This document shows positions 50,420 through 59,281 of a stretch of DNA of 64,000 bases, piece after piece (the stretch's first letter is position 1; the number at the start of each line of letters is the position of its first letter). Both the position numbers and the translations under genes were made by a program. The notes beneath the pieces were generated by a model. The model saw only the letters and a program-made list of their open reading frames with translations. It did no database searches and had not been told where the DNA came from. This DNA comes from JALOLV01 sp046295175 (lineage in GTDB: Bacteria > Bacteroidota > Bacteroidia > Cytophagales > Spirosomataceae). The stretch lies in the NCBI GenBank assembly GCA_046295175.1, contig JBKBNY010000001.1:930001-994000 (forward strand), given 5' to 3'.

Positions 50420-51625
50420 TCAATGATTTGGTTTATCAGGTGCGGGTGCCGAGGCATGGTAGCCCAAGTCTCGAATCATGTTGGCGTATTTATCCATCAA
50501 TTCCATGACTCTCTCACGTTTTTCGGACCGAACGATTAATCCTACGTGGTAGGTTTCGTCCATTTTCCAAATGATTTCGGGGTCATTGAATGGCGAATAG
50601 TCGGGATGCTCGTGCGACGAAAGCGAAATGATAATTCCTGAATAATAGCCCTCAACTTTGGGTAACTCGTAACTCCCACCCGATGCCATCAAACTCTCGA
50701 TTTTGGCCCATTCACGCCAGAGGTTGATTCCTGACGAGAATTCGACCATCTCGGCCAAATGAGCTCCGCCCACACGCGACGCGGTTTCGAGAAAGTAGAA
50801 TTTACCGTCTTCGTAGCACTTAATAACCTCGGTGTGCGATGCACTAAACTTCATCCCGAACGCCTTCATGACATCGGTATTAACTTTCTTGAGTGCTTTA
50901 TCGTCTTTTGAATCCATCTCAACCGTAACCGAGCGGAAGATTCCGCCACCGTGGGCCACCTCAAAAGGTGTATTGAGGTACTGGCTACTACGTGCAAATA
51001 TCACCTTGCCATCCATTGAGAGGGCATCTACGTGGTAAACATCGCCAGGCTTAAATTGCTCAATCAAAAACTGGTGACGCTCTTCGCCAAGGCTATGGAT
51101 TTTATCCCAAGCCTCTTGAAAACTATGTACTTTTTTTATACCCGCCGCTGAGGCCTCAGAGCGTGGCTTAATAACCCACGGTGGCGATGTACGCTGGAGG
51201 TACTCTGTAATATCGACATCGTGAAAGAGCGGACTAAACGGCGGCACATTGATACCCGCATCTTGGGCTTGCACTCGCATTGCCAATTTATCTCTAAAAT
51301 ACCTTGCGGTGGTCTGACCCATACCCGGAATCCGGAAATGCTCACGAACCAATGCCGCTTTTTCAACGTCGAAATCATCAAGAGCCACCACACGGTCAAA
51401 TTTCTTGCTTCGCATCACATACGAAAGCCCTGTGAGCATTTTTTGGTAGGTTTCAAACGTATTATCTACATTATCAAGAAAGAAAAATTCATCAATAGAT
51501 TCTCGGGGCCAAGGCTTGTCTTCGAGTTTTTTATTGGTCAATAAGTAAACCGTATTGCCAGCAGCCTTGCAAGCCTTCAAAAATTCGACACCTTTGAAAT
51601 AAGTACAAATACACAAAAAATTCAT
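50420..51625 (-). CDS. ATP-grasp domain ligase
   Basis: 401 residues. Architecture of carbamoyl-phosphate-synthase/biotin-carboxylase-like ATP-grasp: N-terminal Rossmann-like part (RVVALDDFDVEKAALVREHF), FRDKLAMRVQAQDAGINVPP, the lysine strand PPWVIKPRSEASAAGIKKV, and the metal site FYFLETASRVGGAHLAEM. Such stand-alone enzymes ligate an amino acid or other carboxylate to an amine or thiol. Substrate cannot be predicted. Single gene, convergent with the hydrogenase locus. Confidence 0.85.
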   Translation of the reverse strand: MNFLCICTYFKGVEFLKACKAAGNTVYLLTNKKLEDKPWPRESIDEFFFLDNVDNTFETYQKMLTGLSYVMRSKKFDRVVALDDFDVEKAALVREHFRIPGMGQTTARYFRDKLAMRVQAQDAGINVPPFSPLFHDVDITEYLQRTSPPWVIKPRSEASAAGIKKVHSFQEAWDKIHSLGEERHQFLIEQFKPGDVYHVDALSMDGKVIFARSSQYLNTPFEVAHGGGIFRSVTVEMDSKDDKALKKVNTDVMKAFGMKFSASHTEVIKCYEDGKFYFLETASRVGGAHLAEMVEFSSGINLWREWAKIESLMASGGSYELPKVEGYYSGIIISLSSHEHPDYSPFNDPEIIWKMDETYHVGLIVRSEKRERVMELMDKYANMIRDLGYHASAPAPDKPNH

Positions 51626-51724
51626 AAATTCAGATATTCAGGGTTCAAGTTTGTAGTTCAATATCAGTCTTTTTTTGATTTTTTACAAATTTTTGTAGAT
51701 TTTGACGCAATATCCACAAAACAA

Positions 51725-51754
51725 ATATAGGATACCCCGAGAGGTATCCTATAT
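51725..51754 (-). terminator. Intrinsic terminator
   Basis: ATATAGGATACC / GGTATCCTATAT, perfect 12-bp stem with a 6-nt loop, 23 nt past the stop codon of the AIM24-like gene on the minus strand. Confidence 0.75.
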
Positions 51755-51777
51755 GTATTTAAGAAATCAATTTTACA

Positions 51778-52554
51778 TTATTCAAAAACATTACTCAAAC
51801 CACCCAAGATTGAGCCACTCTCTTTGCTGGCATTGCCACCATACGGCGAAAGTCGCTGAATAAGTTTAGAGATTGGCAATGACTGAATCCAGACTCTACC
51901 AGTACCACGAAGTGTAGCCAAAAAGATACCTTCGCCGCCAAAAACCATAGATTTTAGGCTTCCCGAACGCTCGATACTGAAATCAATATTTGGTTCAAAT
52001 GCCACAACGCAGCCAGTATCTACTCTGAGGGTTTCGTTGTTGAGTTGTCTTTCAATAACCACCCCACCCGAGTGAATAAACGCCATACCATCTCCTTGAA
52101 TTTTCTCTAAAATGAAGCCTTCGCCACCAAATAAACCCGCTCCAAATTTCTGATTGAAGTGAATCGAAATGCTTGTACCCAAAGCCGCACACAAGAAAGC
52201 ATCTTTTTGCACGATGAGAGTATTGCCAAAGGTTTTGGCTAAATCGACAGGGCGGATTGTACCTGGGTACGGTGCTGCAAACGAAACCCGACGCTTGATG
52301 CTCGAACGATTGGTAAAGTGGGTCATAAAAATAGATTCGCCCATCAATGCACGGCTACCCGCTTGTAATAATTTACCAAATAGGCTCTGCTGTGGCTGCG
52401 AGCCATCGCCCATTTTGGTTTCAAACTGGATTCCGTCTTCCATGAAGAGCATTGAGCCAGCTTCGGCAATGACGGTTTCGTTTGGGTCGAGTTCGATTTC
52501 TACAATTTGGATGTCTTCTCCAATAATTTTGTAATCAATTTCGTGAGAACGCAT
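51778..52554 (-). CDS. AIM24/TIGR00266 family protein
   Basis: 258 residues. Characteristic opening IQIVEIELDPNETVIAEAGSMLFM, then GGEGFILEKIQGDGMAFIHSGGVVIER (in parts: GGEGFILEKI, GMAFIHSGG) and VFGGEGIFLATLRGTGRVWIQSLP (in parts). The beta-sandwich family has no assigned biochemical role; conserved from bacteria to mitochondria. Monocistronic. Confidence 0.9.
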   Translation of the reverse strand: MRSHEIDYKIIGEDIQIVEIELDPNETVIAEAGSMLFMEDGIQFETKMGDGSQPQQSLFGKLLQAGSRALMGESIFMTHFTNRSSIKRRVSFAAPYPGTIRPVDLAKTFGNTLIVQKDAFLCAALGTSISIHFNQKFGAGLFGGEGFILEKIQGDGMAFIHSGGVVIERQLNNETLRVDTGCVVAFEPNIDFSIERSGSLKSMVFGGEGIFLATLRGTGRVWIQSLPISKLIQRLSPYGGNASKESGSILGGLSNVFE

Positions 52555-52706
52555 AAACCTTGATTTTGTATGATTTATTAATGATTTCTTGATTAATTTA
52601 ATAAGTATTAAGACAAAACTATTTCTTTATGTTTTCATAGAAATGATTTGTCAAAGTATGCTGATAATCAATTAATTACGCTCTTGATTCGATATACTCG
52701 AATCAT

Positions 52707-52730
52707 TCGATTAATTTGTCATTAGACTTA
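52707..52730. repeat. Dispersed intergenic repeat (copy 2 of the ATTAGACTTA type)
   Basis: TCGATTAATTTGTCATTAGACTTA, matching 8447-8470, 11 nt past the stop of the 62-residue gene on the minus strand. Confidence 0.5.
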
Positions 52731-52740
52731 CTACCCTGAG

Positions 52741-52929
52741 TTAATCACTTGATTTCAAGTGCCTTAACTTCTTATCATCAACCGATTTATTTAAAAATTC
52801 ATTGATTTTGGTGATGTCCATATTCATCTGAATCTCGCCAAAAGAATTAATTTTAATGTCGAGTCCGTCTAAATCTTTATGAACTCTTGGTTTATCGGTT
52901 ATTTTATCTTCTGATTTTCTCTTTGCCAT
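52741..52929 (-). CDS. Small conserved-looking charged protein
   Basis: 62 residues, MAKRKSEDKITDKPRVHKDLDGLD then IKINSFGEIQMNMDITKINEFLN and a Lys-rich end. Basic N-terminus, amphipathic middle. No motif recognised. Own ATG and stop between non-coding flanks and normal codon use support it as real. Confidence 0.55.
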   Translation of the reverse strand: MAKRKSEDKITDKPRVHKDLDGLDIKINSFGEIQMNMDITKINEFLNKSVDDKKLRHLKSSD

Positions 52930-53097
52930 AACAGAATCGCTGATTACACTGATTTGTTTTTTATTTAAATGATTTTTGAATCAAGACGCTGTAATCTGAT
53001 TCAAATATAAAGTTAGTAAAAGTCTTTGTTAAAATATTTGTATGAATGGTATTTTGTACGGTAGAAATGGCGATTTTTAGTGGTATTTATGTATCGC

Positions 53098-53949
53098 TTA
53101 TTTTAGTTTTTCGACAATTTCAGAATACTTTCGAGCCACTGGCACGAGCAGCTCAGGCTGTATAAGATGCAGTTTATAACCTTGTGCATTGCCCGATACT
53201 TTCTCGACTTTTTCCAGATTTACGATGTAGCTACGGTGGCAACGAACGATGTTGGGCGAGTCAATAAAACTTTCCATACGGCTCAAGCTACCTCTAATCA
53301 TCTCTTTCAAAATCCGTCCATCTTTTATATAATGAATCGTGGAGTAATTATCCGAAGACTCTATAAAAAGTAGGGTCTCGGTTTCGACCTCAAAAGTATC
53401 TTTTTCGTTTTCGGCGATAAACTTAATGGCTGAGTTTGCCGCAGCTTCTTTCGGACTCTCAACGGCATGATGCTGCACGACAATCGGCTGGCTGTATTTT
53501 TTGAGTTTGTAAATGTAGTTGAGCAATACGCCAATCGTAACTGGAAAAACACCTATGATACAAACTGCCAAAAACATCCATAAAAAATTCTCAAACGAGA
53601 ACTTCCAGCCAAACATCCAATTACTATACAAGTAATTATAACTCGAAATCAAAATCAGAATCGTCAGAATCATCAGAATCTCACGCCCTACTGTCCATTC
53701 TCTTTCGTTATAATAATTCGGAAATAATTTTACTATACCCAGTCGTAGTGTTATTCCTCCCAAAGTAGTCATCAATCCGTATCCCCACAAGAAAAGATTT
53801 TTGTACGGATGATGCCATTGTTCGGTCCCGAATGGTTGAAAAACAATTAAAAACATACCGATAAAAAAACCTTCGAGCAGACAATGCACAAAGACTCGTA
53901 GATTCTCTCTTTCGGGAAAAGGGTATGGTTGATTCAGTATTTTGAACAT
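53098..53949 (-). CDS. Membrane-bound LytTR-family regulator
   Basis: 283 residues. Residues ~18-150 contain four hydrophobic helices (VHCLLEGFFIGMFLIVFQPF; YGLMTTLGGITLRLG; ILMILTILILISSYNYLY; FLWMFLAVCIIGVFPVTIGV). After a linker, residues ~185-283 form a LytTR DNA-binding domain (LLFIESSDNYSTIHYI; RGSLSRMES; NIVRCHRSYIVNLEKVEKV; PVARKYSEIVEKL). It lacks a receiver domain, so it is a one-component membrane-anchored regulator. Targets unknown. Confidence 0.85.
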   Translation of the reverse strand: MFKILNQPYPFPERENLRVFVHCLLEGFFIGMFLIVFQPFGTEQWHHPYKNLFLWGYGLMTTLGGITLRLGIVKLFPNYYNEREWTVGREILMILTILILISSYNYLYSNWMFGWKFSFENFLWMFLAVCIIGVFPVTIGVLLNYIYKLKKYSQPIVVQHHAVESPKEAAANSAIKFIAENEKDTFEVETETLLFIESSDNYSTIHYIKDGRILKEMIRGSLSRMESFIDSPNIVRCHRSYIVNLEKVEKVSGNAQGYKLHLIQPELLVPVARKYSEIVEKLK

Positions 53950-53977
53950 ATTTTGTTAAACGACATTTCGGATTTAT

Positions 53978-53998
53978 GAACGAGTTAAAAACTCGTTC
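53978..53998. repeat. 21-nt palindrome (ACGRRTT family, copy 2)
   Basis: GAACGAGTT-AAA-AACTCGTTC, perfect 9-bp arms, between the LytTR start and the rhomboid stop codon. Confidence 0.6.
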
Positions 53999-54003
53999 TA
54001 CGT

Positions 54004-54636
54004 TTAGAATGGTCGCCAGTTAGAAACCTCACTGATAAAATGCGGAACGACGTCGGGGTACAAAGCCACCATGACGATAACGCCAAAGATAGAACCCCAC
54101 CAGTGAGCCGAATGATTGACATAACCCAAGCCTCGACGCATTTCGTAATAGGTATATGCCAAATACAAAAACGCATAAATAAAAGCCGGCATCGGGATGA
54201 AGAAAACCAATAATTGGGCTGTCGGGAAGAATAAAATTGCCCCAAAAACCACTGCCGAAACTGCACCCGAAGCTCCCAAAGAATTATAATTTGGATTACC
54301 CCGATTTTTGAGATACGATGGAATATCGGAAGCAATGATAGCAACAATGTAAAATAATAAATACGCTGCTCGACCAACTTCTGGACCAAAACGAGCCTGC
54401 ATGAGCTGCTCGATGTATCCGCCAAAGTTGTAAAGCGTAAACATGTTAAAGAAAAGGTGCATATAGTCGGCGTGGATGAAACCCGAAGTCACAAATCTAA
54501 AATATTGTCCACGGTCAACGGCAGGCGGATTGAGCATCCATCCGTAAAAAATCTGTGGCTTTTGCCAAGCGTAAAGACTCAAAAGCACCGTAGCCACGAC
54601 GATTCCGAGGTTTACATCAAATAATATATCTTGCAT
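54004..54636 (-). CDS. Rhomboid-family intramembrane serine protease
   Basis: 210 residues with about six transmembrane helices. Catalytic Ser in LGASGAVSAVVFG and His in NHSAHWWGSIFG; the HxxxN motif of helix 2 is HLFFNMFTLYNFGG. Cleaves membrane proteins within the bilayer. It stands between LytTR and polyprenyl synthase genes without clear operon linkage. Confidence 0.9.
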   Translation of the reverse strand: MQDILFDVNLGIVVATVLLSLYAWQKPQIFYGWMLNPPAVDRGQYFRFVTSGFIHADYMHLFFNMFTLYNFGGYIEQLMQARFGPEVGRAAYLLFYIVAIIASDIPSYLKNRGNPNYNSLGASGAVSAVVFGAILFFPTAQLLVFFIPMPAFIYAFLYLAYTYYEMRRGLGYVNHSAHWWGSIFGVIVMVALYPDVVPHFISEVSNWRPF

Positions 54637-54738
54637 TTTTAATGTGTTTTTTTGTTTTAATGTTTGGTTGTTTATGTGTTGTTTTAGAATTAGAACCGAA
54701 CTTTTAAAACTCTAAACAAACTAACAACAAAACAATTT

Positions 54739-55710
54739 CTACGATTCTCTTTCAATCAATTGCTCGACAAAACTAATCAAAGCTTCTTTACGATTGGCCG
54801 GAGCGTTGAGTTTTCTTAATCCTTCAAAACCTAATCCGAAATAATGATTCATTTCAGCCTCAGCGATTTGCTTGATATTCAGCTGATTATAAATTTCGGT
54901 AACGGCCTTTACTTTCTCGGCTTTGTCAAATTCTTTGGCATTCAGCCATTTATCCAACTCAACTTTGGTATCGCCCGTTGCACGAACCATTGCTTCGATG
55001 AGTAATAACGTTTTTTTGTTTTCGATAATATCGCCGCCTACTTGTTTTCCGAATTTCTCAGGGTCGCCATAGACATCCAGAATATCATCTTTTAGCTGAA
55101 ACCCGATACCGATTTTCTCACCAATTTCGTAAAGTAAATCTACCGATTCTTGGTCGGCATCGGCAACTATTCCACCCAATTCGAGGGCATAACCCAACAA
55201 AACCGAGGTTTTGAGGCGAATCATCTCGATGTATTCTTCTTTACTAACATCGCTTCGGCTACTAAAATTCATATCCATTTGTTGCCCTTCGCATACGCCT
55301 GCTGCGGTGCGATTAAATCTTTTTAGGATATGTGGTAGCTTGGCAGCATCAGCATTGAGCATTAACTCATAGGCACATACGAGCATGACATCGCCCGAGA
55401 GAATCGCAATGTTTGAATTCCATTTTTCGTGTACCGTTGGCTTACCTCTACGCAGTGGGGCATCATCCATGATGTCGTCGTGCATGAGCGTAAAATTATG
55501 AAAAACCTCCACCCCAATGGCTGGTTTAAGGGCTTTTTGCCAATTATCGGTGAATAGTTCGGCTGCCATAAGTGCCAGCAACGGACGCATCCGTTTGCCA
55601 CCCAACGCCATGATGTATTCGATGGGTTCGTATAATTCTACTGGATTTTTGCCGTATTCGGTTTGTGCAATCTCTTGGTTGATTGCCTCTAAAAAGTGCT
55701 TTATTTGCAT
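54739..55710 (-). CDS. Trans polyprenyl diphosphate synthase
   Basis: 323 residues, all-helical isoprenyl synthase. First aspartate-rich motif LMHDDIMDDAPLRRGKPTVH, second FQLKDDILDVYGD, with GGKRMRPLLALMAAE upstream and GEKIGIGFQLKDD nearby. Condenses isopentenyl diphosphate to geranylgeranyl- or longer prenyl diphosphate for quinone or carotenoid synthesis. Chain length cannot be set with certainty from the residues before the first motif. Confidence 0.9.
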   Translation of the reverse strand: MQIKHFLEAINQEIAQTEYGKNPVELYEPIEYIMALGGKRMRPLLALMAAELFTDNWQKALKPAIGVEVFHNFTLMHDDIMDDAPLRRGKPTVHEKWNSNIAILSGDVMLVCAYELMLNADAAKLPHILKRFNRTAAGVCEGQQMDMNFSSRSDVSKEEYIEMIRLKTSVLLGYALELGGIVADADQESVDLLYEIGEKIGIGFQLKDDILDVYGDPEKFGKQVGGDIIENKKTLLLIEAMVRATGDTKVELDKWLNAKEFDKAEKVKAVTEIYNQLNIKQIAEAEMNHYFGLGFEGLRKLNAPANRKEALISFVEQLIERES

Positions 55711-55750
55711 TGATTATTGGGGCTTCTTGTCGATTTTTATATTGAATAAC

Positions 55751-55810
55751 CATGACACGCACAGCGTGCCATGTGAGCTATGGTGCCGGTGTCATGCTGT
55801 GCATGGCACC
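55751..55810. repeat. GGTGCC/GGCACC and CATGACAC-type repeat block
   Basis: The 60-nt stretch CATGACACGCACAGCGTGCC ... GGTGCCGGTGTCATGCTGTG ... GGCACC contains several overlapping inverted and direct repeats (TGTCATGC/GCATGGCA, GGTGCC/GGCACC). Non-coding, between the SDR stop and the polyprenyl synthase start. Confidence 0.45.
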
Positions 55811-55871
55811 GATTCTCTGCTAAATAAATCTATCTACGATATAAACAATTTAAAATGAGTCGCATCTAAAA

Positions 55872-56576
55872 TTAAATATCTCCTTCTTGTGGACGGATGA
55901 TGATTTCTTCGAGAACCGCACTTTTGGTTAGCGAAAATGCCGTCCAGATTGTATCGGCTACATCTTGCGGCTGGATGAATCGCTCTTTGGGTAAATCTAC
56001 TCCCGCCCAGCTATCGGTCAGCACGGCCCCAGGCATTATCGACGAAACCCGTACGCCGTAAGGTTTCATTTCTTCTCTTAGCGATTTACTGAAACCGAGC
56101 ATTGCAAACTTCGAGATTGCGTAAAGTCCGCCATTCGGATACGCAATCAAGCTCGCTATCGAGCAAATATTAAAAATATAGCCATTTCGTCGCTCTTTCA
56201 TGCCCTCGGCCAATCCTTTTGTCAGGTAAAAAGCACTATAAAGATTGGTTTCGATTTGGCTTTCGATGGCACCATCGGGGGCATCATGCACATTGCCTGC
56301 TATAAACAATCCTGCATTATTAACTAAAACCTCGACAGGTTGGTTTAGATTTCGGACGAATTTGACAAAAGCCTCAACCTCGGATTTGACCGACATATCG
56401 GCTCGGTAAATATGACACTGCACCGAATATTGTGCTTCGATACTCCGTTTAAGATTCGATAAATCGTTTTCGTTTCTTGCCGAAACAGCCACATCAAAAC
56501 CCTCATTCGCAAATTTTTCGATGATTGCACGACCAATTCCACGCGTTCCGCCCGATACTACAATAAGTTTTCCCAT
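55872..56576 (-). CDS. Short-chain dehydrogenase/reductase
   Basis: 234 residues. Classical SDR: cofactor loop SGGTRGIGRAI, NNAGLF, catalytic Ser in SIASLI and YAISKF (YxxxK). 3-oxoacyl-ACP/acetoacetyl reductase-like, but the substrate is open. Diverges from the MlaE gene; a short palindrome (56585-56605) lies just before its start. Confidence 0.88.
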   Translation of the reverse strand: MGKLIVVSGGTRGIGRAIIEKFANEGFDVAVSARNENDLSNLKRSIEAQYSVQCHIYRADMSVKSEVEAFVKFVRNLNQPVEVLVNNAGLFIAGNVHDAPDGAIESQIETNLYSAFYLTKGLAEGMKERRNGYIFNICSIASLIAYPNGGLYAISKFAMLGFSKSLREEMKPYGVRVSSIMPGAVLTDSWAGVDLPKERFIQPQDVADTIWTAFSLTKSAVLEEIIIRPQEGDI

Positions 56577-56584
56577 ATAATTCC

Positions 56585-56605
56585 GAACGAATTACAAATT
56601 CGTTT
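56585..56605. repeat. 21-nt palindrome (ACGRRTT family, copy 3)
   Basis: GAACGAATT-ACA-AATTCGTTT, arms matching at 8 of 9 positions, in the divergent SDR/mlaE spacer. Confidence 0.5.
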
Positions 56606-56707
56606 TACAAGATTATTAACTTTGCAAAGATATATTTAGTAAAGCATAATCAGTGGTTGTTTGAAAAATTAATCGCCAAATCTTTACTAATCCTAAAAAG
56701 TAGAATT

Positions 56708-57442
56708 ATGTTTTTATCTCGAATAGGAAGTTATTTTTTGTTTTTGAGTAAGCTATTCACACGCCGAGAATCTTTCAAGGTTTATTGGGATAGGTTTCTG
56801 GATGAATGTATTTCGATAGGTCTCAAATCGGTCAATATCATCAGCATCGTGGCGGTTTTTATCGGTGCGGTGGTTTGTGTACAGACCAAAGCCAACTTGG
56901 TGAGCCCGTTTGTGCCAGTATATATTGTCAGTAATATTGTGCGAGACATGACACTCCTCGAACTCTCCTCGACCTTCATGTGCGTAGTATTGGCGGGTAA
57001 AGTTGGGTCAAATATCGCTGGTGAACTCGGCACGATGCGTATCACCGAACAAATAGACGCACTCGAAGTAATGGGAATCAATTCGGCTTCGTATTTGGTA
57101 CTGCCAAAACTATTGGCTTCTATTTTTACATTTCCTTTGTTGGCTGTTTTATCGGCATTTTTAGGGATTTATGGCGGATATTTGGCCGGAACCCTCACGG
57201 GTATCATCACGCCCGAAGATTACATCTACGGTATTCGTTTTTCGTTTATACCATTCAATGTTTTCATTGCTCTTATCAAAGCTACCGTTTTTGGATTCTT
57301 GATTTCGACGATTTCGGCTTACCAAGGCTATAATACCCGTGGCGGAGCTTTAGAAGTGGGCCAAGCCAGTACGTCGGCCGTAACAAATAGTTGTATTGCA
57401 GTCTTAATCGCCGATTATTTATTGGCTGAATTATTGACGTAG
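56708..57442 (+). CDS. mlaE: MlaE-type phospholipid ABC transporter permease
   Basis: ATG 56708 chosen; the frame extends to a TTG at 56657. 244 residues. MlaE/YrbE motifs: INIISIVAVFIGAVVCVQ-like helix with QTKANL, LAGKVGSNIAGELGTMRITEQIDAL (in parts: GKVGSNIAGELG, ITEQIDALEVMGI), KALISTISAYQGYNTRGGA-like end. Exchanges phospholipids between membranes with the ATPase MlaF, encoded next. The substrate-binding MlaD gene is not in the window. Confidence 0.9.
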   Translation: MFLSRIGSYFLFLSKLFTRRESFKVYWDRFLDECISIGLKSVNIISIVAVFIGAVVCVQTKANLVSPFVPVYIVSNIVRDMTLLELSSTFMCVVLAGKVGSNIAGELGTMRITEQIDALEVMGINSASYLVLPKLLASIFTFPLLAVLSAFLGIYGGYLAGTLTGIITPEDYIYGIRFSFIPFNVFIALIKATVFGFLISTISAYQGYNTRGGALEVGQASTSAVTNSCIAVLIADYLLAELLT

Positions 57443-57488
57443 ATAAAATTATTATCGAATCAACAATTGAGGTGAGGATTTGGTTTAG

Positions 57489-57509
57489 CCCTCTCCTCGC
57501 AGGAGAGGG
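57489..57509. repeat. CCCTCTCCT/AGGAGAGGG hairpin
   Basis: 9-bp perfect stem with loop CGC, in the context TTAGCCCTCTCC...GGGTTGGGTGAGG, a repeat unit known widely between bacterial genes. It sits in the 99-nt mlaE-mlaF gap. Confidence 0.6.
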
Positions 57510-57541
57510 TTGGGTGAGGTAAAACAACATCTAAAGAAATC

Positions 57542-58288
57542 ATGATAGAAATTAAAAATATTTCAAAGTCTTTCAATGGCCGCCAAGTGCTTGATAACAT
57601 TAGCGGTTCGTTCAAAAAAGGCGATACAAGTTTGGTGATTGGTGCCAGCGGAACGGGCAAATCGGTTTTACTGAAATGTATGCTCGATTTGGTCAGGCCC
57701 GAAGTTGGCAGCACGCTCTACGACGGCCGAGATTTTTACCGAGGCGACGAAGACGAAATCAAGGCGATACGCCGAGATATGGGTGTTTTGTTTCAGGGCG
57801 GGGCCTTATTCGATTCAAAAACAGTTTACGAAAACGTTTCTTTTCCGCTCGATATGCTTACCAAAATGAGCGAGAGTGAAAAAAAAGACCGAGTAGAATT
57901 TTGTCTCGAAAAAGTAGGTTTGGCCGAGGCTGGTAGCCGAATGCCTTCTGAAATCAGTGGCGGTATGAAAAAACGTGTGGGTATCGCACGAGCCATTGTA
58001 ATGAACCCTAAATACCTTTTTTGTGATGAACCTAACTCTGGACTTGACCCGCTGACTTCGATAAAAATTGATGAATTAATCAAGAAAATCACCGATGATT
58101 TTGATATTACAACCGTCATCATCACCCACGATATGAACTCGGTGCTTTCGATTGGCGATTACATCATGTTTTTGTACAAAGGTAAAAAGGTTTGGGAGGG
58201 CAATAGCCAAACAATTTTTGATTCGGAAGTATCCGAACTCAACGAATTTGTATTCTCAAATCAAGCATTGAAGAAAATGCGTAGATGA
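57542..58288 (+). CDS. mlaF: MlaF-type ABC transporter ATP-binding protein
   Basis: 248 residues. Walker A GASGTGKSVLLK, Q-loop LFQGGALFDS, signature SGGMKKRVGIARAI, Walker B YLFCDEPNSGLDP, switch His in ITHDM. The EPNSGLDP and LFQGGALFDSKTV pattern is specific to the MlaF/Ttg2A group. Energises the permease encoded just upstream. Confidence 0.92.
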   Translation: MIEIKNISKSFNGRQVLDNISGSFKKGDTSLVIGASGTGKSVLLKCMLDLVRPEVGSTLYDGRDFYRGDEDEIKAIRRDMGVLFQGGALFDSKTVYENVSFPLDMLTKMSESEKKDRVEFCLEKVGLAEAGSRMPSEISGGMKKRVGIARAIVMNPKYLFCDEPNSGLDPLTSIKIDELIKKITDDFDITTVIITHDMNSVLSIGDYIMFLYKGKKVWEGNSQTIFDSEVSELNEFVFSNQALKKMRR

Positions 58289-58375
58289 GTAGTTTATTTC
58301 ATTTGTAATTCGGTAGTCATTCAGTTGACCAATTGTAAAACATTTACAATGAATGGCTAATTATGACTACAAATT

Positions 58376-59044
58376 TTAGAACCCGTATTTCTTCCAGATT
58401 TCGGGCATTTCAATCTCAAAAGTCATCGGTTGATTAGTTTTTGGATGCTCGAATGCTAAATGATACGATTGCAAAAAGATACTTCCATCGGGCGAACTCC
58501 GCTTAAATCCGTATTTCAAATCTCCTACAATGGGGCAACCAATAGCCGATAATTGGCAACGAATTTGGTGGAACCTCCCAGTCATCAATTCGATTTCAAG
58601 CAAATGATAACGTTGAGTAGAGTTAATCAATCTGTAGCTCAACTGTGCTTTTTGGGCATTTTTTACCTCTTTATCATGGGCTTTTGCCATGTTTTTTCGG
58701 GTGTCCTTTAAGAGCCAATGCGTCAGTAAGGCCAAGTCAAGACTTGGTTTATTGCCAACAACTGCTCGGTATTTTTTCTCGACGACTCTTTTCTGGAAAT
58801 CAGCACTTAGTTTTGCCGCAACTTCATCTGTTTTAGCAAAAACGATTAATCCGCTTACTCGTTGGTCGAGGCGATGAATGAGTTTAACATCTCCCAAAGA
58901 TTCGAGCAAAGAAGTCATCCCACTTTTATCAGGCTGTGTGGGTACACCCGCCGATTTATCAACAACGATTAGCCAATCGTCTTCGTAAATATTCTTGTAC
59001 AACGGTTTACTTTTTGCTGCGAAAATAATACAATTTATTATCAA
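58376..59044 (-). CDS. RluA-type RNA pseudouridine synthase, short form
   Basis: 222 residues, no S4 domain. KNIYEDDWLIVVDKSAGVPTQP opens the catalytic domain; LIHRLDQRVSGLIVFAKT contains the catalytic Asp; ELMTGRFHQIRCQLSAIGCPIVGD is the RluA motif III (in parts). Start is non-ATG: TTG 59044, or TTG 59002 closer to the domain, since no ATG precedes the catalytic core. Substrate RNA unknown (rRNA or tRNA). Confidence 0.85.
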   Translation of the reverse strand: MIINCIIFAAKSKPLYKNIYEDDWLIVVDKSAGVPTQPDKSGMTSLLESLGDVKLIHRLDQRVSGLIVFAKTDEVAAKLSADFQKRVVEKKYRAVVGNKPSLDLALLTHWLLKDTRKNMAKAHDKEVKNAQKAQLSYRLINSTQRYHLLEIELMTGRFHQIRCQLSAIGCPIVGDLKYGFKRSSPDGSIFLQSYHLAFEHPKTNQPMTFEIEMPEIWKKYGF

Positions 59045-59281
59045 TAGTTGCTGTTACCTCACCCTAAAACCAAATTTTATTCTTTGAAAACAAGGCTTCT
59101 TCCGAATCAACATTAACCAATATATACGTAGAACTTAATTATATTTCGTATCTACCAAAATACCGTTTTAAACGATTACTTTCTTAAATTCATCTATTGA
59201 TTGTATCATTCTAAGATTTTTTTGGCTAATTTTAAAACTATTGTGTGGCATTAACCCATCGAAAAACTCTATAAACATTAG